NCBI RefSeq assembly: GCF_014284475.1
Contig: NZ_WJBC01000003.1
Location: 1 to 64,000, forward strand
Reading direction: 5' to 3'
DNA length: 64,000 nt
From: Acetobacterium fimetarium
GTDB lineage: Bacteria > Bacillota > Clostridia > Eubacteriales > Eubacteriaceae
The notes beneath the pieces are model-generated. The model saw only the letters and a list, made by a program, of their open reading frames with translations. It ran no database searches and was not told the DNA's origin. The translations under genes and the position numbers were made by a program. Position 1 is the first letter of the stretch; every line of letters begins with the position of its first letter. Positions 35,008 through 43,783 of the stretch are shown piece after piece.

Positions 35008-35187
35008 TTTTAACCTCCTTTTTAACTTGCATCACATAATGGAAATCAATACTTTGTAACGATGAGATTTTATGATAATTGTCTAATATTAGTTAATAAT
35101 TTTTCTAAATTATTTTATTTTTCATTCAAAAATCATTTTCCTCTTAAATTAGCATCTTTTCCAAATGTAAGTGCACTACCTTTTTTA

Positions 35188-35215
35188 ATTATATTCTTAA
35201 CCTTGCAGAAGTCAA
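35188..35215 (-). promoter_or_regulatory. Promoter of methyl-transfer cluster B
   Basis: Minus-strand -35 box TTGACT (35215-35210), 16-base spacer, perfect -10 box TATAAT (35193-35188). The leader to the first gene is about 180 bases and AT-rich; no known riboswitch was recognised in it. Confidence 0.7.
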
Positions 35216-35250
35216 GCCTTTTTTTTAGTAAATACCTTATATTACCAAAT

Positions 35251-35279
35251 TTGATCTTTTTGTACTGTTATAGTATACT
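35251..35279 (+). promoter_or_regulatory. Promoter of the divergent TetR-family regulator
   Basis: Plus-strand -35 box TTGATC (35251-35256), 17-base spacer, -10 box TATACT (35274-35279). It lies 35 bases beyond the cluster B -35 box, so a regulator bound between them could act on both. Confidence 0.65.
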
Positions 35280-35358
35280 GTTTCAATATATTTAGATTAT
35301 TTTGACCTATCTAAATATTTACCCTGCCTTTAATAGACATAGAATTTTAGGAGAATTT

Positions 35359-36033
35359 ATGGCAACATATAAAAATGGTATCCTTACTAAAAAAACAATT
35401 ACGGAAACCTGCAGAACATTATTTTACGAAAAAGGTTATGCTGATACGACATATCAGGATATTTGTAAAAAAGCAACTGTTAATCCAAGAACGATTACAC
35501 GACACTGCGATTCCAAAAAGAATATTGGCATTGAGATTTATTCTGACTTTCTGATTGATATAAAAGAAAAAACAAAGAAATACTTAATAGATACCTGTGG
35601 AGAATACAATCTTAGAATTGGAACGATCATTGAAAGAATTATTTTTTTAGATTTAATTGAAACCAATGAATCTTATCGACGATTTTATTATGATCTTTGT
35701 GTTGATGGACTTTTCTTAGATTCATTTGCAGACAAACTTAATTATTTTTTCAAACTCCACTCTGATGAATATAACCTGGGTCTTAGTCAAACTGATATTG
35801 AATTATTTGGAGTCGCCACTACATCGATATCGTTTGGTGTTCATAAAAAATGGTTGGAGAATTTTTTTGATAACCTTTCCAAAGATGGGTGTTTAAATTT
35901 TGAAATTAAACTTATGTTTTCTTTTATGCACATTCCTGAGGTTACTGTCGATGATCTTCTTGAGAAATCATATGTTCTTTATAGAAAAATGAAAATTTTG
36001 ACCATTGAACCATTCATGATTAGTATTCAATAA
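35359..36033 (+). CDS. TetR-family regulator beside cluster B
   Basis: This 224-residue protein starts at ATG 35359 behind AGGAGA; the longer frame from 35302 has no site. The N-terminal helix-turn-helix is clear: 'TETCRTLFYEKGYADTTYQDICKKATVNPRTITRHCDSKKNIGIEIYSDF' (about 13-60). The C-terminal ligand domain is divergent, as usual. It is transcribed away from cluster B and most likely controls it. The recognition helix reads PRTITRHC rather than the usual xGxLYxHF pattern, so its target site may be atypical. Confidence 0.82.
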   Translation: MATYKNGILTKKTITETCRTLFYEKGYADTTYQDICKKATVNPRTITRHCDSKKNIGIEIYSDFLIDIKEKTKKYLIDTCGEYNLRIGTIIERIIFLDLIETNESYRRFYYDLCVDGLFLDSFADKLNYFFKLHSDEYNLGLSQTDIELFGVATTSISFGVHKKWLENFFDNLSKDGCLNFEIKLMFSFMHIPEVTVDDLLEKSYVLYRKMKILTIEPFMISIQ

Positions 36034-36075
36034 TTGGATATCGTAATTTTCAGTTGGCTAAACAGTTTTCTTTTG

Positions 36076-36215
36076 CTAACATTTCTGATTAGACGGTTCA
36101 ACCCCAGCAATAGTTTCCTGAAATCCAATAGGCCCGTCAGCGGATGTAATCAGAATATCCATCCACGCCTCGGTTTTTAATATCATTCATGACGGACAGC
36201 CTAAACTTGGCACTC
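36076..36215 (-). pseudogene. IS256-family transposase fragment
   Basis: Minus-strand text 'SSAKFRLSVMNDIKNRGVDG' followed, after a frameshift, by 'ILITSADGPIGFQETIAGV' matches the central Asp-containing block of IS256 transposases. It is homologous to, but diverged from, the remnant at 23194-24109. Only about 45 codons remain. Confidence 0.65.
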
Positions 36216-36386
36216 GACACCACGGAAATTGAATATAAGACACTAGAAGAATGTATGGCGATGCTATGCGATTGTGCTGCCCCACTTTGCGCCTTGACAA
36301 AGAAACAGGCGGTTATGGCAGCTCAGCTTCTTTGCCCGGAAAAGATTGATTCTTTTTTGATAGACGATGGGCAGCTAGAACGGTGA
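36189..36386 (+). CDS. Possible gene fragment of unknown function
   Basis: A 65-codon frame ends 'LEECMAMLCDCAAPLCALTKKQAVMAAQLLCPEKIDSFLIDDGQLER'. The later two thirds look like real coding sequence, but the first 30 bases overlap the IS256 fragment and there is no ribosome binding site. It is probably the tail of a gene truncated by the insertion. I do not recognise the family. Confidence 0.3.
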   Translation: MTDSLNLALDTTEIEYKTLEECMAMLCDCAAPLCALTKKQAVMAAQLLCPEKIDSFLIDDGQLER

Positions 36387-36502
36387 CTTTATGGATAAGT
36401 GGCTAAGAAAACTCGACAAACAAATGGCCTGCTCAGTAAGCCTCATCAGTAAGAGACCTTTCAGAAAATGACAGCCCCCGTTTCAACTTCTTAATTCTTT
36501 CA

Positions 36503-37677
36503 TCATTGATTTTTAATTAGTTTTTTAGGATTTCGGTTCATCAGAAAAATCAGCATACCGGCGGCAAACAGAGACAGCCCGGCGCCAAAAACAAATGGTG
36601 CCTGAGGTCCAAAAACGTTCCATAACAGGCCGGCAATGACACTGGCTGGCAGCAGGGCAATCCCTACAATGGTGGCCTGAAGTCCCAGCATTGTCCCTTT
36701 TAGATTGACTGGTGAAATTTCTGAGACTAAAGCCCGTTCAACGCCTGCTGTCATGGCGGTGTAAAGACCATAAATGATAAACAGAATCACCAGCACCTCT
36801 GCATTTGAGACAAAAGCAAACCCGACGTAAACCAAGGCAAAGGTGATATACCCAGAAACAAGAATCTTTTTCCGGCCGTACTTGTCCGACAGATGACCAA
36901 AAGGCACGGAAAATAAAGCTGCTGATACATTATAAATGAAGTAGAGCAAAATCACATTTGCGTCAGTTAGGCCTAGACTCTTTCCTCTGAGAATTAAAAA
37001 AGCATTGGACGAATTGCCTAGTGTGAAAATAAACGTCACAGCCAGGTAAAGTTTTAAGTTTACATCCAAATTTTTCACATTTCTCCAGAAGGGTTCTCGC
37101 TCTTTGACTTCTCGTAGTTCTTTTTTTTCTTTGACAAACAGTAGGATCACCAACCCGATTGCTGCGGGAATGATAGAAATTGTGAACAGCGTTTTATAGT
37201 CAAGGTTTCCTTCCGCCTGTGACAGGAGGAAAAAAGCGATTAAGATTCCTAGGGCTGATCCGGCCATGTCCAGAGCTTTGTGTATACCAAAAGCCTTCCC
37301 CATCTTGTTTGTATCCGCACTTTCACAGACTAAAACATCCCGGGGCGCTGTCCTGATCCCTTTTCCAATCCGATCAATCACTCTGGCAAACAAGATCCCT
37401 GTCCAGGAGGAGGCAATCAACAGCGCTATTTTATAAATGATTCCGGTGGAATACCCACCAAAAGCCAGAATTTTTTTCCGCTTGTACTTATCTGAGATAT
37501 AACCGCTGTAGACCTTTAATAAGCTGGCAATACTTTCTGCAATCCCTTCGATGATCCCGACAAGTACTGGCGTCGCTCCAAATGCCGATGTCAGATACAA
37601 GGGGATCAAAGGGTAAACCATTTCTGAGCCGAGGTCTGAAAAAAACTCACCAGACCAAGCAGGACGATATTTAACAT
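36503..37677 (-). pseudogene. MFS transporter with a one-base frameshift in a homopolymer
   Basis: An open frame from 37621 encodes 372 residues of a twelve-helix MFS protein ('GYISDKYKRKKILAFGGYS', 'RVIDRIGKGIRTAPRDVLV', 'GHLSDKYGRKKIL'). The true start is ATG 37677 behind AAGGAG, giving MLNIVLLGLVSFF. The frame is lost at a run of seven T (37645-37639); one extra T would restore 'SFFSDLGSEMVYPLIPLYL', the usual first helix of this family. Either the gene is inactive, or it is switched by slippage, or the base was missed in sequencing. Its C-terminus is duplicated at 23033-23193. Confidence 0.75.
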
Positions 37678-37825
37678 GTCCTTCACTCCTTAAATTTTAC
37701 AAATTATTTTTGAAAATATTAGCGATTTTCAAACCTGACCAAGACATGATGTATTGTCAATCCGCTAATTTTTCATTATCTACTATACTATAAAATTAAT
37801 TTTTTTCTGTTTTTTTTAATCACAA

Positions 37826-37861
37826 ACAGACTTCCGGATTTAAAACATTCCGGAAGTCTGT
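37826..37861. terminator. Perfect 13-bp hairpin upstream of the MFS gene
   Basis: ACAGACTTCCGGA (37826-37838) and TCCGGAAGTCTGT (37849-37861) flank a 10-base loop. On the minus strand it is followed by TTGTGATTAAAAAAAACAG, so it is not a classical T-tract there; on the plus strand CTTT follows. It lies between two minus-strand genes and could be a weak terminator or a leader structure. Confidence 0.45.
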
Positions 37862-37912
37862 CTTTAACCTAGCTGTTCAGATAATTGATTTGTTTAAAGA
37901 AAAGTTCAACGC

Positions 37913-37951
37913 AAAAAGACATGTTGCTTTGCAACTGCAACATGTCTTTTT
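37913..37951 (-). terminator. Terminator of the chemoreceptor gene
   Basis: AAAAAGACATGTTGC (37913-37927) pairs with GCAACATGTCTTTTT (37937-37951). On the minus strand the hairpin starts 22 bases after the chemoreceptor stop and ends in TTTTTG. Confidence 0.8.
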
Positions 37952-37973
37952 TAATAATTCGATATTTATTGCT

Positions 37974-40193
37974 TTACTTTTTTAGTTCAAAAAAACCAAC
38001 CATATCCTTGAGCATTTGTGCCTGGCTGGATAATTCTTGACTGGCTGCCGCGCTTTCCTCTGCGGTGGCCGAATTGGTTTGAACAACGCTTGAAACCTGT
38101 TCTATACCAATGGTAATCTGTGAAATTTCCGAGGCCTGATCATTGGATGCTCTGGCTATTTCTGCCACCAGACCAGCAACCATTTCAATATCGCTTAAAA
38201 TTACCATTAGACTTTCAGCTGTATCACCAGCAATCGCTGTGCCATCTGCCACTTTTTCGATGGAACCTTCAATTAGTGCGGTAGTTTCCTTAACGGCTTC
38301 AGCACTCCGAGCCGCCAGAGTTCTTACTTCTTCGGCAACAACAGCAAATCCCTTCCCATGCTGACCGGCTCTGGCCGCTTCCACGGCGGCGTTCAATGCC
38401 AGAATATTTGTTTGGAAGGCAATGTCGTCGATTACCTTTATAATTTTGGAAATATTGTTGGATGAATCATTAATTTCTGTCATGGCCTGGACCATTTTCG
38501 CCATTTGTGCATTCCCTATCTGAGCATTCTCACGAACCTTTTCTGTAAGAGCATTGGCATTATTGGCATTATTGGCATTTCGTTTTGTTTCATCGGCCAC
38601 TTCTTCGATCGAAGCACTTAATTCCTGAATGGAACTCGCCTGTTCGGTGGTTCCCTGCGCCACCGCCTGACCCCCAGCCGAAAGCTGCTGCGCACCGGAA
38701 TCTACCTGTTCGGCAGTATTGCTGATATCTTTCATGGTTTCGCTCAAACTTTTTGCAATGCCGTTGAGTGAAGTTTTAATTTCCATAAAGTCACCCAAGT
38801 ACTCGGTGGTGATTTCCTGATCAAGATTTCCTCGACTGATCGCCGCCAGAGTTTTCGAGATTTCACTGACATAAACGTTCAAAAACTCGATAGTTTTGTT
38901 CATATCATTCTTGATTTGTTCATTTTCCCCCTTGTAACTCCCGATCATGGCGGCACGAAGATTTCCCTGAGATAATTCATTTAGAACAACAGAAGCTTCC
39001 TGCATTGGGGCTGTGAGAGCATCCAAAGCATTATTAAAACCTGCAATAACCTGAGCATATTCTCCTGAGAAGCGACTTGTATCGCCACGGTTATCCAAGT
39101 TACCTGCAATGGCAGAATCAGTTAATTGGCTGGTCTCCTGTACCAGCATGGAGATGTTTTCTGCCAGGGCAATCATACTCGGAAGATATTCGTCGTTTTC
39201 GCTTAGTTGACCATGTTGCTTCATCATTTCCAGCTCATTTTTAAATTTACCAGCGGCAATTGCCTTATTAATTTCAACTACATTAATAATTGTTTCTCTG
39301 ACCCTATTAACCGAAGTCGCAATTTCTCCGTAAATACCGGGATAATCGCCTTCAATTTTCTGGGTGATATCATTGACGCGCATCAGTCTTAAAACCTTAT
39401 TTCCTTCTTCCAAAGCCCCTAATCCGTCAACTCCGGAATTCATAAAATTAATGATTTTCTGATAATTACCGGGATATGTTTCTTCAATTCTATCCGGTAC
39501 CACCCCTGCTCCGATTTGCGCAATATATCTGCCGGCGAGACTTACGATGGTTGAAAGATTCTCATAACCTTTTTTAATGCTGATCATAAATTGCTGGTAC
39601 GATCCGGAATATCCGACGCTCTCAGTTATTACATCAACCTTCCTGCCAGCAGTGGCTTCCTCTCCCAAATATGTCAGTTCCTCGGAAACATGATTCAGGG
39701 TGCTCACCAGACTGATCAGCGCATGAGAAAGAACATCTTCGCTGGACTGAGGTATAATCTTCACTTGCAGATTGCCTTTTGCTAACTCCTGAACAATTTC
39801 TGCCTGACTTTTGCGGATATCGACCATCCGTTTAAAAGATTGAGCAAGCTGCCCAAATTCATCTTTGGTTTTTACTTCCGGTATTTCCATCGATACATCA
39901 CCCTTAGCCAATCGATCTAAGGTGTCCTTATACGCGGTCATGGGACCAATAATTTTATTAGCTGCAACACAGGCTGCAACACAACCAAGTATGAGCACAC
40001 CAAGCGTAAGAACAAGAATGATATTTTTGGGCGCTCCAAAGTAAGCCAGTATACCTAGTGGAATCACCGCTAATGAAAGCAATGTCACTGTAAACACTGC
40101 CATTTTAGTGGTCAAGCGGATTTTCACCTTGACATCATCAAGAGAAACTGTCATATTATCTGAAAAAATGTTTGCTTTTTGATTATTATTCAT
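37974..40193 (-). CDS. Methyl-accepting chemotaxis protein
   Basis: This 739-residue protein has two adjacent membrane helices (about 32-50 and 56-78) with practically no extracellular loop. Several HAMP-type units follow ('[26 protein letters not shown]', '[27 protein letters not shown]'), and the C-terminus is a signalling domain with '[26 protein letters not shown]'. It differs from the other two receptors in lacking the cysteine-rich PAS domain. With no periplasmic sensor it presumably monitors an intracellular signal and reports to CheA. Confidence 0.9.
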   Translation of the reverse strand: MNNNQKANIFSDNMTVSLDDVKVKIRLTTKMAVFTVTLLSLAVIPLGILAYFGAPKNIILVLTLGVLILGCVAACVAANKIIGPMTAYKDTLDRLAKGDVSMEIPEVKTKDEFGQLAQSFKRMVDIRKSQAEIVQELAKGNLQVKIIPQSSEDVLSHALISLVSTLNHVSEELTYLGEEATAGRKVDVITESVGYSGSYQQFMISIKKGYENLSTIVSLAGRYIAQIGAGVVPDRIEETYPGNYQKIINFMNSGVDGLGALEEGNKVLRLMRVNDITQKIEGDYPGIYGEIATSVNRVRETIINVVEINKAIAAGKFKNELEMMKQHGQLSENDEYLPSMIALAENISMLVQETSQLTDSAIAGNLDNRGDTSRFSGEYAQVIAGFNNALDALTAPMQEASVVLNELSQGNLRAAMIGSYKGENEQIKNDMNKTIEFLNVYVSEISKTLAAISRGNLDQEITTEYLGDFMEIKTSLNGIAKSLSETMKDISNTAEQVDSGAQQLSAGGQAVAQGTTEQASSIQELSASIEEVADETKRNANNANNANALTEKVRENAQIGNAQMAKMVQAMTEINDSSNNISKIIKVIDDIAFQTNILALNAAVEAARAGQHGKGFAVVAEEVRTLAARSAEAVKETTALIEGSIEKVADGTAIAGDTAESLMVILSDIEMVAGLVAEIARASNDQASEISQITIGIEQVSSVVQTNSATAEESAAASQELSSQAQMLKDMVGFFELKK

Positions 40194-40224
40194 ATCCTAT
40201 TCCTATTTCTTTTTATTTATCACA

Positions 40225-40326
40225 CAAACTTCGCACATAAATCATCGACTGCGTGTATGAGCCAATATTTTCAAACAGAAAAGCTCTTCACAGTGAATTA
40301 ATTCATTATTTAATGTGCGAAGTTTG
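40225..40326. repeat. 14-bp inverted repeat spaced by 74 bases upstream of the chemoreceptor
   Basis: CAAACTTCGCACAT (40225-40238) and ATGTGCGAAGTTTG (40313-40326) are perfect complements. The pair flanks the probable promoter region of the chemoreceptor gene and lies after the dihydrolipoyl dehydrogenase gene. It may bind a dimeric regulator by looping, or be the ends of a small inserted element. Confidence 0.6.
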
Positions 40327-40401
40327 AGTAAATAATTATTTAATTGAGAGTGTAACGCTGGTACAAAATACTTAACGCCAGAAAAAATTAAATACTAAAG
40401 G

Positions 40402-41781
40402 TCAGGCTTTGTGTACACACACCCCATGAACATCATGGGCTGCTTCCATAATTGCTTCTGATAACGTTGGATGGGCATGAATGCAATCCCCAATCTGTTC
40501 TGCCGTCAATCCCAGGTGTACTGCCAGCGAAAGTTCTGCCAGGAGATCGGTGGCATGAGCACCGACAACCGCGGCACCAATGATGACATCTTTGGAATCA
40601 ACAATAATTTTAACAAACCCCTGAATTTTACCCATTGCCTGCGCTTTGCCAAGGGCTCTGAAATCAAATTGTCCGACTTTATAGGCAATCCCCTGGGCTA
40701 CGCATTCCAGTTCGGTCAAACCGACCCCTGCCACTTCCGGTTCAGTGTAGACACAGCGGGGTACAGCTTGATATGCTACTGTTTTTCCGGCATCTTTTAC
40801 GGCATTGTAAGCTGCGACGATCCCTTCTTTAGCGGCAACATGTGCCAGCAATGGTGTCGCAACGATGTCACCAATGGCATAAATGCCTGGGATATTTGTT
40901 TCCATTTTATCGTTAACTTTAATCCGTCCACGTTCGTCAAGCTCGACGCCTGCTCCCTGTGCATTCAATTGATCAAGGTAACTGCGACGTCCAATGGCAA
41001 CCAGCATTAACTCAGCTTCGACCGATTTGCCATCGGCAAGATTTGCTTTGACTCCCGTTTCAGTCACTTCAACCCCAGCAATGCCGCTACCCGTCATCAC
41101 TTTTACCTTATCTTTTTTAAATTGTCGCGCCAGTTGTTTGGCCGTTTCAGCATCTTCTAACGGAAGAATCTGATCAACCATTTCGACAATGGTAATCTGT
41201 GTTCCCATGCGACTGAGGAACTGACCAATTTCACAGCCGATAACCCCGCCACCCACGATGATCATGGATTTTGGCAATTCCTGAAGGTCCAGAACCTCAT
41301 CACTGCTGATGACTTTTTTTCCATCAAACTGGAACATGGCGGGAACTATTGGCACGGATCCAGTCGCCAGAATAATCTTATCCGTTGCAATGGTTTCCGT
41401 TGATCCATCATCTTTTGTTACGGTGACGGTATTTTTGTCAACCAGCTTACCCGTTCCCTTGATCATGGTCACATTATTTGCGTTAAAAAGGTATTCAATT
41501 CCCTTAACCAGACCACTGACCACCTTGGCCTTACGCTCCATCACCGCTTTAAAATCCGGGGCTACCGTGCCTTCCACATTAATGCCGAAGGCTTTGGCAT
41601 TATGAATGGTTTCCAATGCGTCGGAAGTAGCCAAAAGCGCTTTTGTCGGGATACAACCGCGATTTAAACACGTTCCACCGGGCGAATTTTTTTCAATAAT
41701 CGTCACTTCAGCACCAAGTTTTGCCGCCATAATGGCCGCTTCATATCCGCCTGGGCCTGCTCCAATAACTGTTATCCGCAT
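40402..41781 (-). CDS. lpdA: Dihydrolipoyl dehydrogenase
   Basis: This 459-residue flavoprotein has an N-terminal FAD Rossmann motif VIGAGPGGYEAA (5-16), a redox-active disulfide in 'GGTCLNRGCIPTK' (Cys38, Cys43), an NAD-binding motif 'IIVGGGVIGCEIG' (about 175-187), a second FAD contact 'YAIGDI', and the dimer-interface active site 'HAHPTLSE' (His437, Glu442). It oxidises a protein-bound dihydrolipoyl group and reduces NAD+, or the reverse. It is the last gene of an operon with a GcvH-like lipoyl protein, which is its probable partner. No pyruvate dehydrogenase or glycine cleavage genes are near. Confidence 0.94.
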   Translation of the reverse strand: MRITVIGAGPGGYEAAIMAAKLGAEVTIIEKNSPGGTCLNRGCIPTKALLATSDALETIHNAKAFGINVEGTVAPDFKAVMERKAKVVSGLVKGIEYLFNANNVTMIKGTGKLVDKNTVTVTKDDGSTETIATDKIILATGSVPIVPAMFQFDGKKVISSDEVLDLQELPKSMIIVGGGVIGCEIGQFLSRMGTQITIVEMVDQILPLEDAETAKQLARQFKKDKVKVMTGSGIAGVEVTETGVKANLADGKSVEAELMLVAIGRRSYLDQLNAQGAGVELDERGRIKVNDKMETNIPGIYAIGDIVATPLLAHVAAKEGIVAAYNAVKDAGKTVAYQAVPRCVYTEPEVAGVGLTELECVAQGIAYKVGQFDFRALGKAQAMGKIQGFVKIIVDSKDVIIGAAVVGAHATDLLAELSLAVHLGLTAEQIGDCIHAHPTLSEAIMEAAHDVHGVCVHKA

Positions 41782-41963
41782 ATCGTCACCAACCGTTGTA
41801 CTCTGGCCATACCGATGCTTTTTGGTGCGTTTTCTTCTGCGCCTTTGGCTGCCGTTGCAGCAAATCGGCCTATTTCTAATTTTTTGAGTAATGAATTTTT
41901 CATTATTCTCTTTCGCCTTTCTTTGTCTGTTATTCTTAGTTCAATTGCTTTGATGCCCGTCAT
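41772..41963 (-). CDS. Small basic ORF coupled to lpdA
   Basis: A 63-codon frame (or 43 codons from the ATG at 41903, MKNSLLKKLEIGRF) ends 'AKGAEENAPKSIGMARVQRLVTICG'. Its stop lies inside the lpdA start region, with a 10-base overlap, a layout typical of translational coupling. The longer version has GGCAGG before its ATG. It has no recognised domain. It may be a genuine small protein of this pathway or only a leader that sets lpdA translation. Confidence 0.45.
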   Translation of the reverse strand: MTGIKAIELRITDKERRKRIMKNSLLKKLEIGRFAATAAKGAEENAPKSIGMARVQRLVTICG

Positions 41964-42113
41964 TTACCTGCCCTGGTTTGTTAAATGGTTTCTGACTAAA
42001 ACCGGACATCGGCATATACAGCACAATGACTCAAACCAGAAAAAGACTGAGTTCTCTAATTTATCGAACCTCGTCTTTAAATTTCTGGTTTAAGTCATCA
42101 AACTTACTTATTT

Positions 42114-42142
42114 ATCCGGATCTCCTTCACAAAGATCCGGAT
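42114..42142 (-). other. Hairpin between the H-protein and lpdA parts of the operon
   Basis: ATCCGGATCT (42114-42123) and AGATCCGGAT (42133-42142) form a 10-bp perfect stem with a 9-base loop, 29 bases after the gcvH-like stop. On the minus strand it is followed by AAATAAG, not a T-tract. It may stabilise the upstream mRNA or partly attenuate lpdA. Confidence 0.5.
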
Positions 42143-42170
42143 TATTTCCCCGACTTTAATTGACCGCCAA

Positions 42171-42578
42171 TTAACTCGTTTTTTCTTTGATCAGCGCTTT
42201 ATATTCATCAGCGCTGAGCAAATTCTTAAGCTCTTCGTCCAGGTTTGATGGTGTGATCTCAATAATCCAGCCGGCGTCATAGGGATCCCGGTTAATCATC
42301 TCAGGATCATCAGCAAGATCTTGATTTACTGCTACAACGATGCCGCTGATTGGGGAATAGATGTCGGCAACCGATTTGGACGATTCAGCCGATCCAAAAG
42401 ACTCCAATTGCACAACCGCACTCCCAACTTCCGGAAGATCCACATAAGTAATTTCACTGAGCATCTTCTGCGCGTAATCAGTAATACCAACCTTCACCGC
42501 CCCGTCGCCGATAACTTTTGCCCAGGTATCTTCTTTCGTATAGGAAGGTATTCCTCTTACTTCATATTCTTCAGCCAT
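42171..42578 (-). CDS. Glycine cleavage H-like lipoyl carrier protein
   Basis: This 135-residue protein has the H-protein fold: 'GAVKVGITDYAQKMLSEITYVDLPEVG', then the lipoylation segment 'ESFGSAESSKSVADIYSPISG' with Lys68 as the modification site, and a C-terminal 'DPYDAGWIIEI'. In glycine cleavage the lipoyl arm carries an aminomethyl group. Here there are no P- or T-protein genes in the window, but a dihydrolipoyl dehydrogenase and a CCG-type Fe-S protein are in the same operon. It is more likely an electron or group carrier between those two. It lies 18 bases after the Fe-S gene. Confidence 0.88.
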   Translation of the reverse strand: MAEEYEVRGIPSYTKEDTWAKVIGDGAVKVGITDYAQKMLSEITYVDLPEVGSAVVQLESFGSAESSKSVADIYSPISGIVVAVNQDLADDPEMINRDPYDAGWIIEITPSNLDEELKNLLSADEYKALIKEKTS

Positions 42579-42596
42579 ATTTTCAACACCTCTTTC

Positions 42597-43766
42597 TTAA
42601 ATCTGTATACCCATGGCATTGGCCACCAGAACAGACAGATCGATTACTTCAATTTTTGATTTTCTTGCTGCTGCATTCAGGCCATTTTCACAGGAAGGAC
42701 AAGTCGAAACAATCGTTTCTGCAGATGTCCCTTTCGCTTCGGCGACACGGCCGGCGGCAATCTCATTTGATATTTCCGGGAACGCTGTTGAAACCACCGA
42801 ACCGCCACCACAACACCAGGCGTTTGCTTTGTTTCTTGGCATTTCAACAAAGGTTGCCCCTTTAACTGCGTTCAGCACTTTTCGTGGTTGTTCATAAACA
42901 TTTTCATGACGCCCAAGATGGCAGGGATCATGATAGGTAAAGGTCTTTTCAATTTCGGTATCAAGACTAATTTTCCCATTATCAATCAGTTCCGCAATCA
43001 CTTCACTGCTATGAACGATTTCAAAGGGAAGTTTGCCAATAATTTCTGGGTATTCTGTTTTTAATGCATGGAAACAACCGGCACAGGATGTGATAACTTT
43101 TTTAACACCAGCAGCTTTGAGTGCTTCCACATTATGCTGAATTAATTCTTCGGCCAGCCCGATATTACCATCTGCTAATTGGGGAACCCCGCAACACCAT
43201 TCATCTTCACCGAGGTACGCCACATCAACCCCACCAGCTTTGAGCACCGCGACGGTCGCTTTAGGAATTTTCGTGTTTCGGTAAGAAGCATAGCAACCCG
43301 CAAAATAAACCGTGTCCCCTTGCTTTGGTAAGTCAAGTCCTTCGGCCCATTTGGTGCGTTTTTCGACGGGTTCACCAAATACATTATGTTTTGATTGCAC
43401 CCCGGCATCGACACTTTTTAGCGCTTCTGGCGGGCCAAAACCGGCTTTCACCAGGTCGACTCTTAATGCATTCGTGAGTTTGGTTTCATCAATAATATTT
43501 TTTTCTCCGGTTAAGGGATCCATTCGTGTACACTGTTCATGACAACTGTTGCAGCCAAGACAGGTGAAAGTGCTTTCCATCAGTTCTTCGCTGTATTCCA
43601 ATTCGCCATTCAGGATTGCTTTTGCAATTTGATTACGTCCCCGCGCTGCGTACTGATCAAATCCACCAGTATGTTGCTGAATCGGACAGATGTAACCCGC
43701 TTCTCCGACAATGCACATGCCGCAGCGACTGCATCCAAATGCCATTTTTTTATATTTATCCAACAT
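42597..43766 (-). CDS. Fe-S protein with two CCG domains (GlcF/HdrD-like)
   Basis: This 389-residue protein has two N-terminal 4Fe-4S-type Cys sets (Cys12, 15, 18, 27 and Cys69, 72, 75, 79) and two full CCG domains: Cys158...CysCys191-192...Cys228-x-x-Cys231, and Cys282...CysCys318-319...Cys356-x-x-Cys359. Double CCG domains occur in glycolate oxidase GlcF, glycerol-3-phosphate dehydrogenase GlpC and the disulfide-cleaving heterodisulfide reductase HdrB/HdrD. It follows the FAD oxidase by 17 bases and precedes an H-protein. It should pass electrons from the flavin oxidase to a disulfide or other acceptor. Confidence 0.9.
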   Translation of the reverse strand: MLDKYKKMAFGCSRCGMCIVGEAGYICPIQQHTGGFDQYAARGRNQIAKAILNGELEYSEELMESTFTCLGCNSCHEQCTRMDPLTGEKNIIDETKLTNALRVDLVKAGFGPPEALKSVDAGVQSKHNVFGEPVEKRTKWAEGLDLPKQGDTVYFAGCYASYRNTKIPKATVAVLKAGGVDVAYLGEDEWCCGVPQLADGNIGLAEELIQHNVEALKAAGVKKVITSCAGCFHALKTEYPEIIGKLPFEIVHSSEVIAELIDNGKISLDTEIEKTFTYHDPCHLGRHENVYEQPRKVLNAVKGATFVEMPRNKANAWCCGGGSVVSTAFPEISNEIAAGRVAEAKGTSAETIVSTCPSCENGLNAAARKSKIEVIDLSVLVANAMGIQI

Positions 43767-43783
43767 GATTTATATCTCCTCTT

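Noticed and set aside
30613-35358. Cobalamin riboswitch upstream of cluster B genes
   Set aside because: I could not find the B12-box or its usual surrounding stems in the leaders; the visible hairpins are not enough to call one.
42171-42578. H-protein as part of a glycine cleavage system
   Set aside because: No P- or T-protein genes are nearby, and the partners are a CCG protein and an FAD oxidase.
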